Positions 1-6,028 of a stretch of DNA of 6,028 nt are shown in pieces. The notes under the pieces were generated by a model. That model saw only the letters and a list, made by a program, of their open reading frames with translations, was not told the origin of the DNA and ran no database searches. Position numbers and translations under genes: made by a program. The number at the start of each line of letters is the position of its first letter. The first letter of the stretch is position 1. The stretch is from Thermoplasmata archaeon (GTDB taxonomy: Archaea; Thermoplasmatota; Thermoplasmata; Thermoplasmatales; Thermoplasmataceae). The stretch spans positions 1-6,028 of the forward strand of contig JAKAYN010000045.1 in NCBI GenBank assembly GCA_021826785.1, given 5' to 3'.

Positions 1-977
1 TGTACCATGGAAGTTATGAATCATTTGATATAAAAAATGAGAGCATGGTCTTTGATTTTTCATCCCTAAATTTAAATGCACAGACATTTTATACAGAGCT
101 TTTGCTAAGAATGCTCTGGAATGATTTATCATCAAATAAAAGAAAATGCATTGTATGCATAGATGAGGCACATAAACTGTTAAAATCCTTTGGAAGATAC
201 CATTCAATATACACAGAGATGGCCAGAGAAATCAGGGCCTTTGGGAAGCTATGGACAAGCACGCAGAATTACACGGATCTGGATGATTCAATAAGGAACC
301 AGTTTGCGACGCAGTTCATATTCAATACATCAAATGAGAAGGATCTCAATGCCCTAAGAATTATAGATGAAAAATTGAAATACGCTGCCTGCACAATGCC
401 AAGGCATGTTTTCACCGATGCAAGGTATGAATGGATTTATAAAACTGTGCCAGAGTTTACTCTGTACTGGTTTCCAAGGGACAATGAGCATTTAAATGAT
501 GGGAAAAGTGATAATATTATTAATGTTATAAGAAGCGTTGCACTTGAACCAAAATCAATAAATGACATGCCAGGTGACAAAAACAGCAATGCTGCGGCAA
601 TAATTGATCTAAAGAATGATAATCTATTAAAATCGGTTAAAATCAATGATGATCTTTACTTTTTAAATAGAAGGGGAATTTCAGATGCACATTTATACAT
701 GCAGAGGATTGTTAAAGAAATACTTTTAAAACATGGTTATAAGCCAATCGAGGCAAAGCCCGGTGAGGATAAACCTGATATAATGACCGAGAAATTTAAC
801 ATTGAGATAGAAACCGGATTCAAGCACGATAAAAAGGATCTTTTAAAAAGGATAAATAAAAGCGATAAAACGACGTTGATAATTGTTCCAAATGAAAAAA
901 CCAAGGGAAAATACAAGAATTTAAACGTCATTGAAATAAAGGATTTTGAAAATTTTTTAAATAAAATAAAAAATTAA
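1..977 (+). CDS. HerA/FtsK-superfamily ATPase with C-terminal nuclease-like domain, 3' part
   Basis: The frame is open from position 3 and no stop precedes the ATG at 45, so the gene enters from the left and that ATG is internal. Numbering from it, residues 35-43 (CIVCIDEAH) are a Walker B strand with catalytic Asp40-Glu41. Residues 69-75 (LWTSTQN) fit the following sensor strand, and Arg84 in a DSIRNQF context could be an arginine finger. Walker A must lie outside the window. This arrangement is typical of hexameric DNA-pumping ATPases of the HerA/DUF87/VirB4/FtsK group. Residues from about 212 form a separate C-terminal domain resembling PD-(D/E)xK nucleases. The likely role is DNA translocation or processing in the cytoplasm, but the specific process is unknown. 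It is not clearly the HerA of the Mre11-Rad50-NurA cluster, since none of those genes is visible. The gene is convergent with the S-layer gene. Confidence 0.82.
   Translation, partial: YHGSYESFDIKNESMVFDFSSLNLNAQTFYTELLLRMLWNDLSSNKRKCIVCIDEAHKLLKSFGRYHSIYTEMAREIRAFGKLWTSTQNYTDLDDSIRNQFATQFIFNTSNEKDLNALRIIDEKLKYAACTMPRHVFTDARYEWIYKTVPEFTLYWFPRDNEHLNDGKSDNIINVIRSVALEPKSINDMPGDKNSNAAAIIDLKNDNLLKSVKINDDLYFLNRRGISDAHLYMQRIVKEILLKHGYKPIEAKPGEDKPDIMTEKFNIEIETGFKHDKKDLLKRINKSDKTTLIIVPNEKTKGKYKNLNVIEIKDFENFLNKIKN
678..974 (+). other. PD-(D/E)xK nuclease-like C-terminal domain of the ATPase
   Basis: Residues about 212-310, numbered from the ATG at 45, begin with an amphipathic helix (MQRIVKEILLKHGY). 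A Pro-Asp pair follows with Asp245, then a strand IEIETG with Glu254 and Glu256, a basic segment with Lys260, a helix, and a hydrophobic strand TLIIVPN. This order of helix, PD, ExE/ExK strand, helix and strand is the restriction-endonuclease-like core. The third catalytic position is Glu rather than Lys, unless Lys260 substitutes. The domain may therefore be a variant nuclease or an inactive DNA-binding remnant. The assignment rests on motif order only. Confidence 0.45.
959..973 (-). terminator. U-rich terminator of the S-layer gene
   Basis: Read on the minus strand, the S-layer stop codon is followed within about 10 bases by runs of 6, 4 and 3 T separated by single A. Archaeal RNA polymerase terminates at such oligo-U tracts without a hairpin. 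The tract lies inside the 3' coding end of the opposing ATPase gene, where it encodes Lys/Asn-rich residues. Confidence 0.5.
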
Positions 978-982
978 TTTAT

Positions 983-3900
983 TTACTGCTTCCTTGTCCT
1001 GCCTATTACGACAGCCACAAGTGCCAGCGTTATTATCACAAGGACTAATGTAACGATCTCGAAGATCTCTGTTGTGCTTAGTGTTGATGATACTGTTGAT
1101 ATCTTGTTTGCCGAGCTCTTTATTGAATTAACGGATGTTGTCAGGTTTCCTAGATCTGTCTTTATTGTTGCTGTGTTTCCATTAACGGATGTTATCTTTC
1201 CTGATATTGTTCCTAATGTTGTCTGTATGCTTACATTTGCATCTAGTAGCTTGGATGTGTTTGCTGATATATCCTTTACGTTTGCTGATATCATGCCGAG
1301 TGATGTGTTTATGTACATGACATTGCCGGATAGCTTTGATACTGTTGCGTTGACAGCTGATATATTCGATAACATCTCACCGAAGTCCGTTGATATTAAC
1401 ACTGCTGTGCCGTTAAGTTCCTTTATCGTTGCGTTTAACTCACTTAATGGAACCTTTAATGCCTGGCCAACGGCCGTCTTTATTATTGCTGTTACCTGTG
1501 ATGCTGATATTATTGCGAATGCACCGCTGCCTGATACTAATTCTATCTTTGCGCTTGTGTTTGATGTGTATGTTTTATATGCTGTGTAGTTTAAGTTGTA
1601 TTCTGTGGATGTTACTGCCTTACCCGTTGCAGTGTATGGCTGCGTGTACATTAATGATATATTATACATTGTTCCTGGCTGTGCGTTTGGCATTGAGAAT
1701 GAGCCCCTTAATACATATGATTTGTTGTACGCTGTTACTGTTGTGTATGGCGTTCCATTGAGTAATATTGTTACCTGCACTGGGCCTGCACTTGTTACAT
1801 CTTTCGTCTTATCTGTAACCGGAGGATGAGCTGTTACATTCCATTCAAAGTATACTGTCTCAGTTGGGAATGCGTATGCGGATGGATCCACAGGCGTTGT
1901 CATTAGCATTACGTTTGATGTTATTGTGAATGTTGTGCTTGCTATCATTGCATTGTTTATTAATGATACAAGGTATATTGTCTGTGTGCCTGTAACGTAA
2001 GGCGCCATGAACTTTGCGGTTCCAGTTCCGTTTGATTCTGCTGCAAACTGTGCAACTGAAACGCCGTTCCATACCACTGAGTAGTATTCACCTGGTACAA
2101 GGTTACCTGCCATTACCATGACGGTTGAGCCCTGTGTGTATGATGAATGAACAGTCATTATGTACGCCATCTTTGAGTAGTTTGCTATGAAGTAGTGCGT
2201 GTGCGTTGATGTGAAATTTTTAACCTCAAGCACTGCGCCGTACGTTCCGTACTGGTTTGACATATACTTTGAGAAGTTGTATACAAATGCACCCTGGTAA
2301 CCGAAATCCTTCGTCTTTAAGTCCTTTGTTATGTTTACAGTCTTGGTTGTCGTTGCATTTGCAAGTATTAGATAGTAATATGCCTTTGATATGTTTAACA
2401 GGTTGTATCCTATTGCATAATCATTCATTACCATGAAGTATCCTGAGGAGACCCCCTTTGATGCTGGTTTTGATGATAATACTGCGGTTGAGTTTAATGC
2501 CATCATGCTGTTATTGTATGTAACGTTTAAGTTTATTAAGCCAGTGGCATCGGGCACCGTAAAGTATGTTGTTAAGTTTGTTGATGTTCCATTATCCTTT
2601 GATATATTGCTTAAGACATGGCTCTTCATTGCCGGGAAGTATATCTCCTTTGAGTTTAGATAAACGTTGTAATTGTATGATGCATTGTATAGCATTGTTG
2701 CGTTTGTTGGTATCAGATCATATAATGTTATCGATACATTGCCGCCGACCATGAGGTAATAACTTATAATCTTTGCTCCAAAGCTGGGTTCTGAAGGTAA
2801 TGCCGAATATTTTGACATTTTCAGAGCCACAGACGGTAATCCAACCTCGAAGTATGAGTAGTATATGTCTGATGATGATTTATTATTAATAACAGGAACA
2901 TGATGACCATTCTCTGCATTTAAATCTAGGTCAACATAAGTGCCTGTGTTATTTGCAGGCGTGTAGTTAAGGTATGCAGTAAACATTACAGTTCCGTTTG
3001 GAGCCGGCATTATGCCGTTTGTGTACATTGTTCCTATCATGACCTTTGATATGTTTGCGTATGTGCCAGTTGATGATGTGTTATATGTCATATTTGGCAT
3101 TAAGCCGTATGCTGCAAATGTTACTATTGATCCTGTTGATATGTACTGTGTTTCATACGCTTTAGTAGGTGATGTTATGTTTGAAAGCATTCCTGTTTTA
3201 TCATAAACAACGAAGTAGCTTGATATTGTTATATTATTTTGTATTGGTGATACTCCAACTGTTCCATTATCTGATGTGCCTGCGACAAGGTATGACTGCT
3301 GTGCCGTTACGTTGTATGTTCCTTTTGGCATTGCAGGTAATGTTCCTGTTATGTTAGCGTAACCTAGAGAGTTTGTTGTTCCTGTTGCTATTGATATTCC
3401 GCCAAGGTCTATTGATACCTTTGCATTTGGCATGAAGTTAAAGACAACGGCATAGAAGGATTCACCCTGGTAGTAATACTTGTTTGTTCCCTTCATAACA
3501 TTGAAATAGAAGCCAAGCTCGTTAAGTGTGTTTGGTGTTGAAACGAAGACTACATCGCTCTGCGTAAAGTTCGTGTATGTGTATGATACGGACTTTGGAA
3601 GGCTTGATATATTCATTATAGATATATTAAATGCACCATACTTTGTGAAGTTCTTTAATACCGTTATCTTCATTGTGAATGTTCCATTAGATGCAACGGT
3701 TATTGACGGATTTGATACATTTACACGATATGAAGATCTAGATAATGTTACATTAAACACCTTTGATGTGTTTGCTCCAAGCGTTTCACCTGCTATAAAA
3801 CCATAGCCCATTACTGTTAATTTTGAACCATTTAAACCGTCAAATGATGATGGTGATACAACAACATGTGGCTCTATTTCAAGTGTTGCGTTTGCTGTTA

Positions 3901-4639
3901 ATCCATTTGCAGATGCATTCTGCTGCGCTATTAAGTTGTACGGTGTTATGGACTCTCTAAGTGTCGTCTTGTTAGTTTTATCATACTCATAATATACTGT
4001 TCCACTGAGGTTTGGTACCGTTATTGTCTTTGAGAATGTTCCATTCTTAGCTACTGTTACTGTTGTTAACGGTGTGTTGTTACCAGGATATGCAAAGAAT
4101 ATTGATACAGTGTCACCTGCTGTGTAGTTAACACCGGTCAATGTTGCTGTTTCTCCTGGATATAATGTTTGATTTGCCCTTCCGTTTATATAGAACTGTG
4201 GGTGCTGTGTTGTTAATGTTATTTTTTCATATCCAGGAACTGATGAGTGCTGTGCTGCCAGTATGTAGTATGTTCCAGGTTTATAGCTGGCAACCTCTTT
4301 AGGAAAAGTAAAAACAACTACATTGTTTAATGCTGTCTGGCCTGCTGGTAAAACGTATGTTCCAACAAGAACTGCTGATGTATTAGATGTTGAGTTAGAA
4401 AGGTAGAAGTATACTTTAACACCGGGTTCAAAAACGCTTGACGATGTCACAAAGACCGTTGTTTTATTTGCTGCTGGGTTCAATGAAAATACATCCGGGT
4501 CCAATGTAAGGCTACCACTGCTTGCAGCGGCCTTGTTTTGTGTTTGTGCCTGCTGTACCGGCATTGAGCCTAGAACAGCGAAGGCGGATAGGACCATGAT
4601 AGCCACCATGGCTATGCTTATTAGCTTTTTATTGTCCAT
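983..4639 (-). CDS. S-layer-type surface glycoprotein with stalk and C-terminal membrane anchor
   Basis: This 1218-residue secreted protein is probably the main cell-surface lattice protein or its membrane-anchored component. Residues 1-31 are a signal peptide. About 42-1030 is a Thr/Ser/Asn/Tyr-rich series of beta-sandwich, Ig-like domains; the clearest are near 148-255, 256-370, 385-475 and 828-910, with the recurring pattern of Gly-rich start, GYGF/NLVPG-type turn, SNGTF/SNGTG turn and a Pro-Gly-x-Tyr near the end. About 1040-1187 is a heptad-phased stalk. Residues 1192-1213 are a transmembrane helix, followed by the basic tail RTRKQ. I count about 62 N-x-S/T sequons and no cysteine, which fits a heavily N-glycosylated protein exposed to hot acid. 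The ATG at 4639 is supported by the signal peptide directly after it and a TATA box 22 bases upstream. There is no Shine-Dalgarno sequence. Its own promoter and strong terminator suggest a monocistronic, highly expressed gene. An adhesin-like surface protein is the main alternative to an S-layer subunit. Confidence 0.85.
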   Translation of the reverse strand: MDNKKLISIAMVAIMVLSAFAVLGSMPVQQAQTQNKAAASSGSLTLDPDVFSLNPAANKTTVFVTSSSVFEPGVKVYFYLSNSTSNTSAVLVGTYVLPAGQTALNNVVVFTFPKEVASYKPGTYYILAAQHSSVPGYEKITLTTQHPQFYINGRANQTLYPGETATLTGVNYTAGDTVSIFFAYPGNNTPLTTVTVAKNGTFSKTITVPNLSGTVYYEYDKTNKTTLRESITPYNLIAQQNASANGLTANATLEIEPHVVVSPSSFDGLNGSKLTVMGYGFIAGETLGANTSKVFNVTLSRSSYRVNVSNPSITVASNGTFTMKITVLKNFTKYGAFNISIMNISSLPKSVSYTYTNFTQSDVVFVSTPNTLNELGFYFNVMKGTNKYYYQGESFYAVVFNFMPNAKVSIDLGGISIATGTTNSLGYANITGTLPAMPKGTYNVTAQQSYLVAGTSDNGTVGVSPIQNNITISSYFVVYDKTGMLSNITSPTKAYETQYISTGSIVTFAAYGLMPNMTYNTSSTGTYANISKVMIGTMYTNGIMPAPNGTVMFTAYLNYTPANNTGTYVDLDLNAENGHHVPVINNKSSSDIYYSYFEVGLPSVALKMSKYSALPSEPSFGAKIISYYLMVGGNVSITLYDLIPTNATMLYNASYNYNVYLNSKEIYFPAMKSHVLSNISKDNGTSTNLTTYFTVPDATGLINLNVTYNNSMMALNSTAVLSSKPASKGVSSGYFMVMNDYAIGYNLLNISKAYYYLILANATTTKTVNITKDLKTKDFGYQGAFVYNFSKYMSNQYGTYGAVLEVKNFTSTHTHYFIANYSKMAYIMTVHSSYTQGSTVMVMAGNLVPGEYYSVVWNGVSVAQFAAESNGTGTAKFMAPYVTGTQTIYLVSLINNAMIASTTFTITSNVMLMTTPVDPSAYAFPTETVYFEWNVTAHPPVTDKTKDVTSAGPVQVTILLNGTPYTTVTAYNKSYVLRGSFSMPNAQPGTMYNISLMYTQPYTATGKAVTSTEYNLNYTAYKTYTSNTSAKIELVSGSGAFAIISASQVTAIIKTAVGQALKVPLSELNATIKELNGTAVLISTDFGEMLSNISAVNATVSKLSGNVMYINTSLGMISANVKDISANTSKLLDANVSIQTTLGTISGKITSVNGNTATIKTDLGNLTTSVNSIKSSANKISTVSSTLSTTEIFEIVTLVLVIITLALVAVVIGRTRKQ
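1001..1066 (-). other. C-terminal transmembrane anchor of the S-layer protein
   Basis: Residues 1192-1213 (IFEIVTLVLVIITLALVAVVIG) are almost entirely hydrophobic and are followed by RTRKQ at the extreme C-terminus. A positively charged end after a final hydrophobic helix is the stop-transfer arrangement expected of a tail kept in the cytoplasm, with the rest of the chain outside. No PGF-CTERM-type archaeosortase signal is visible. Confidence 0.85.
1139..1489 (-). repeat. Five-copy I-x-T-x-x-G motif in a heptad-phased stalk
   Basis: The membrane-proximal stalk carries a recurring motif: AIIKTAVG (Gly1058), VLISTDFG (Gly1087), MYINTSLG (Gly1115), VSIQTTLG (Gly1143) and ATIKTDLG (Gly1164). Spacings between the glycines are 29, 28, 28 and 21 residues, so three of the four are exact multiples of seven. 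Hydrophobic residues between copies are mostly spaced 3 or 4 apart. This suggests a parallel coiled-coil or similar helical or beta-helical stalk holding the globular part away from the membrane. Similar I-x-T-x-LG repeats occur, to my knowledge, at the C-terminus of other archaeal surface proteins. Confidence 0.65.
3530..4198 (-). repeat. Two tandem Ig-like beta-sandwich domains in the S-layer protein
   Basis: Residues 148-255 and 256-370 follow one template. Each opens with a Pro-flanked strand (HPQFYING; EPHVVVSPSS), then a strand and turn (ETATLTGVNYTAGD; SKLTVMGYGFIAGE), a middle strand pair, and an Asn-Gly-Thr-Phe turn (AKNGTFSKTITV; ASNGTFTMKITV). The second NGTF block is a close match to the first. 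This is the pattern of IPT/TIG-like or PKD-like domains in prokaryotic surface proteins. The precise fold is not proven, and the copies are diverged at the DNA level. Confidence 0.5.
4547..4639 (-). other. Sec signal peptide of the S-layer protein
   Basis: The start MDNKK gives a basic n-region, followed by a hydrophobic core of about 19 residues (LISIAMVAIMVLSAFAVLG) and a polar stretch SMPVQQAQTQ. The most plausible cleavage is after Ala31 (VQQA/QTQ). The exact site cannot be fixed by eye. Confidence 0.8.
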
Positions 4640-4660
4640 GGAGAAGTTATAATTTTGTCA

Positions 4661-4668
4661 TATATAAA
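4661..4668 (-). promoter_or_regulatory. TATA box of the S-layer gene (leaderless promoter)
   Basis: On the minus strand TTTATATA ends 22 bases before the A of the S-layer ATG, so its centre is about 25-26 bases upstream. Archaeal TATA boxes sit about 25 bases before the transcription start, which places the start at or beside the ATG. The bases just upstream of the ATG (ATAACTTCTCC) contain no ribosome binding site. Both facts agree with a leaderless mRNA, common in Thermoplasmatales. Confidence 0.65.
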
Positions 4669-4690
4669 GAATTTGAACAAATTGTACATG

Positions 4691-4698
4691 TATTTAAA
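4691..4698 (-). promoter_or_regulatory. Second, upstream TATA-like element
   Basis: TTTAAATA on the minus strand lies 30 bases upstream of the stronger candidate. If used, it would start transcription near 4669 and give a leader of about 30 bases lacking a Shine-Dalgarno sequence. It could be a second promoter of a highly expressed gene or chance in AT-rich DNA. Confidence 0.3.
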
Positions 4699-4702
4699 TA
4701 TT

Positions 4703-4718
4703 TGTCATTCAATGTCAT
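4703..4718 (-). repeat. ATGACA direct repeat pair upstream of the S-layer promoter
   Basis: ATGACA occurs at 4713-4718 and 4703-4708 on the minus strand, exactly 10 bases apart, so both copies face the same side of the helix. They lie just upstream of the distal TATA-like element. A third ATGACA (4656-4661) overlaps the end of the proximal TATA box. The arrangement could be an operator or activator site; the unit is short enough to arise by chance. Confidence 0.3.
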
Positions 4719-4721
4719 GCT

Positions 4722-4744
4722 AAAAATCAAATAAAAAATTAAAA
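4722..4744 (-). terminator. U-rich terminator of the PNGase A-like gene
   Basis: Three bases after the stop codon the minus strand carries T runs of 4, 6, 3, 2 and 5 within about 23 bases (ACTTTTAATTTTTTATTTG and onward). There is no stable hairpin, which fits archaeal oligo-U termination. It separates this gene from the S-layer promoter and argues against a single operon transcript. Confidence 0.55.
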
Positions 4745-4747
4745 GTT

Positions 4748-6028
4748 TTATAATTTTTCATAGATGTTTAATACCATAACACCGTTTCTGTTTACAGTTG
4801 AGTTGTTAACAGCGTATTCTATGTGTTCATAACCATTTGTTTTAACACCCGTTGAATAAATGTGTATATCAATCCTCATGGTATTGTCATGGTTGTAATC
4901 CATCTTTGTTATAACGCCATTGTTTATTATTCCCTCAAAGGCATCGTGGCCGTATACAGAATCGTCGCTTATCATATTGTTCGATGATATTACATAGCCA
5001 TGCGATGTTACATTAGTTACTGATATGTCCCTGGTCTGTGTTAATGTATCCTTTATGGCTATGCCTGTCAATTGATAATTATCATTTAATATTATGTTGC
5101 AAGCATAGTTTAGATTCACAGAGTAAGTTGATGTTTTCATTGTAACGTTTTTGTATCCATTGTTTATTGTTGTATAATCGCATGTTATAATATCATACAT
5201 CTTCGTTTTCTCTGTGACATTTATTATGTATCCATTTTGGTATTTATTTATTATATTTTCATTTGGATCGTATTCCGTGTTGCTTGCAATGAATTTATCC
5301 GTTAGATTTCTGTATATAATTTCATTGTTAATTAATGAAGAAACATCGTATTTTATTAAAACGTACTGTGAATCATTTAAATACTCAGCTGAACATGGTA
5401 TGATCTCATTTACCGTCTTTGGATTCTGCTTATAATTATAAATTTCTTTATAATACACATTATAACTTGATTTTACATTATTGCCTGTGTATAAAAGGAA
5501 GTTCAATCCTATTCTTATCCATTGATCCTCGTTGTTTACTATCGTTAAATTAACATTCTTTGTGCCGTTTAATATTTTTATGAATGGCGTTATATTTATT
5601 TTATACGGTTTGTCCATCAATGCGCCTATTGCGTGTATCGGCTGCCAGTTAAAAAGATTGATTCCACCGGTTTGTATGTTCGGATATGGGAATACCCTTG
5701 CTATTATTGTTTTGTTTACAGATATTATGAATTCCCTAAAAGGTGGCTGGTTTGAGTACCAGAATTCATCGTTACCATTCTGCAATATATAAAGGTTTAA
5801 AAACGCCGCTGTTACATTTTCAGGAAATGTAACGTTCCTTTTTAAGCTCGTATTGTAAGGTATTAATATGTTTTTAACCGGGTCTTTACCGGTGTAGCTT
5901 CCAGTGTTATTAAAAACGCCTATGATTTTATTTGGTTCCATTGGCATTGCCCCAGGATAAACAATGAACCAGACGCTCTGGTATGCAGAATACGTTTTCT
6001 CCCATTCCGCAGTGTTCGCTGTTACATT
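4748..6028 (-). CDS. PNGase A-like peptide N-glycanase (glycoamidase), N-terminus outside window
   Basis: Family members release N-glycans by cleaving the bond between Asn and the first GlcNAc. Numbered from an in-frame ATG at 5947, residues 47-155 match the plant and fungal PNGase A family: NDEFWYSN (59-66), PFRE (69-72), TGGIN (93-97), a W-x-P-I (101-104) and ITPF (119-122), in the order and spacing I recall for almond PNGase A. Frame and codons stay open from 5947 to the edge (27 more residues, including YSAYQSVWFIVYPGA), so that ATG is internal and the start and any signal peptide are missing. Residues 157-399 are less conserved and probably form the second beta-sandwich half. There are about 16 sequons and only three cysteines (185, 256, 283), with no C-terminal membrane helix, so it is likely extracellular and glycosylated. 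It sits 108 bases upstream of the S-layer gene, same strand. Family assignment is strong; activity and substrate are inferred. Confidence 0.8.
   Translation of the reverse strand, partial: NVTANTAEWEKTYSAYQSVWFIVYPGAMPMEPNKIIGVFNNTGSYTGKDPVKNILIPYNTSLKRNVTFPENVTAAFLNLYILQNGNDEFWYSNQPPFREFIISVNKTIIARVFPYPNIQTGGINLFNWQPIHAIGALMDKPYKINITPFIKILNGTKNVNLTIVNNEDQWIRIGLNFLLYTGNNVKSSYNVYYKEIYNYKQNPKTVNEIIPCSAEYLNDSQYVLIKYDVSSLINNEIIYRNLTDKFIASNTEYDPNENIINKYQNGYIINVTEKTKMYDIITCDYTTINNGYKNVTMKTSTYSVNLNYACNIILNDNYQLTGIAIKDTLTQTRDISVTNVTSHGYVISSNNMISDDSVYGHDAFEGIINNGVITKMDYNHDNTMRIDIHIYSTGVKTNGYEHIEYAVNNSTVNRNGVMVLNIYEKL
5483..5809 (-). other. PNGase A conserved core
   Basis: This segment encodes the most recognisable part of the family: the strand AAFLNLYILQ, then NDEFWYSN, PFREFIISVN, a Phe-Pro-Tyr-Pro turn, TGGIN, WQPIHAIGAL, YKINITPF and a closing strand IRIGLNFLLYTG. 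In plant enzymes the same blocks appear as NDEFWYSN, PFREV, TGGINPLLW, RPI, IGSF and EITPFLG. The plant sequence carries an insertion between the first two blocks that is absent here, giving a more compact form. Confidence 0.8.

Noticed and set aside
437..931. Short minus-strand open frames opposite the ATPase gene
   Set aside because: They overlap conserved ATPase and nuclease-like coding sequence and look like shadows of Lys/Asn/Asp-rich codons.
1..977. Assigning the ATPase as the classical HerA of the Mre11-Rad50-HerA-NurA cluster
   Set aside because: No neighbouring repair genes are visible, and the C-terminal nuclease-like domain does not fit the standard HerA layout.
1074..1589. A 171-codon open frame on the plus strand inside the S-layer gene, with several smaller ones up to 3806
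   Set aside because: They lie antisense to a protein with signal peptide, domain pattern and anchor. Their translations are hydrophobic, repetitive mirror images of Asn/Thr/Ser codons, and no promoter or start signal supports them.
2390..3640. Repeated TTTGATAT strings on the plus strand, suggesting a DNA repeat or binding site
   Set aside because: In most places they are the reverse complement of codons for Asn-Ile-Ser-Lys or similar sequon segments, so they reflect protein composition.
4640..4747. Small RNA or riboswitch in the intergenic region
   Set aside because: The 108 bases are AT-rich with no stable stem, and they are fully explained by a terminator and promoter elements.
5214..5792. 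Plus-strand open frames opposite the PNGase A-like gene
   Set aside because: They mirror the conserved PNGase A core or its C-terminal half and show no independent signals.
1..6028. Possible base composition difference marking the S-layer gene as transferred
   Set aside because: Hand counts of five 60-base lines ranged from 23 to 45 percent GC, with as much spread inside the S-layer gene as between genes.

Overview
The window looks like chromosomal DNA of an acidophilic, S-layer-bearing archaeon of the order Thermoplasmatales, with Picrophilus as the best guess. The reasons are an AT-rich sequence, heavy use of ATA for Ile and AGA/AGG for Arg, a TATA box placed for a leaderless mRNA, U-rich 3' ends without hairpins, and a giant, sequon-packed, cysteine-free surface protein with a C-terminal membrane anchor. 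The genus is inferred from general features, not from a database match.

Layout. Position 1 to 977 on the plus strand is the 3' part of a HerA/FtsK-type ATPase gene. Its Walker A region lies left of the window; Walker B and the sensor region are visible, and the C-terminal tail resembles a PD-(D/E)xK nuclease domain. Facing it, with only 5 bases between the stop codons, is a 1218-residue S-layer-type glycoprotein gene on the minus strand (4639 to 983). It encodes a signal peptide, a chain of Ig-like beta-sandwich domains, a heptad-phased stalk and a membrane anchor. Upstream of it on the same strand, after a 108-base intergenic region, is a gene running off the right edge (4748 to 6028). Its product carries the clear signature of the PNGase A family, peptide-N4-(N-acetyl-beta-glucosaminyl)asparagine amidase A.

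The intergenic region (4640 to 4747) holds a U-rich terminator for the PNGase A-like gene, a pair of ATGACA repeats 10 bases apart, an upstream TATA-like element, and a TATA box whose spacing puts the transcription start at or next to the S-layer ATG.

The most interesting point is the pairing of a predicted extracellular N-glycan-releasing enzyme with a surface protein carrying about 62 N-glycosylation sequons. The enzyme is itself dense in sequons. This suggests a role in turnover, editing or scavenging of surface glycans, but function is inferred only from family resemblance and neighbourhood. The ATPase gene points the other way and probably belongs to an unrelated locus. No RNA genes, mobile elements or CRISPR arrays were seen.
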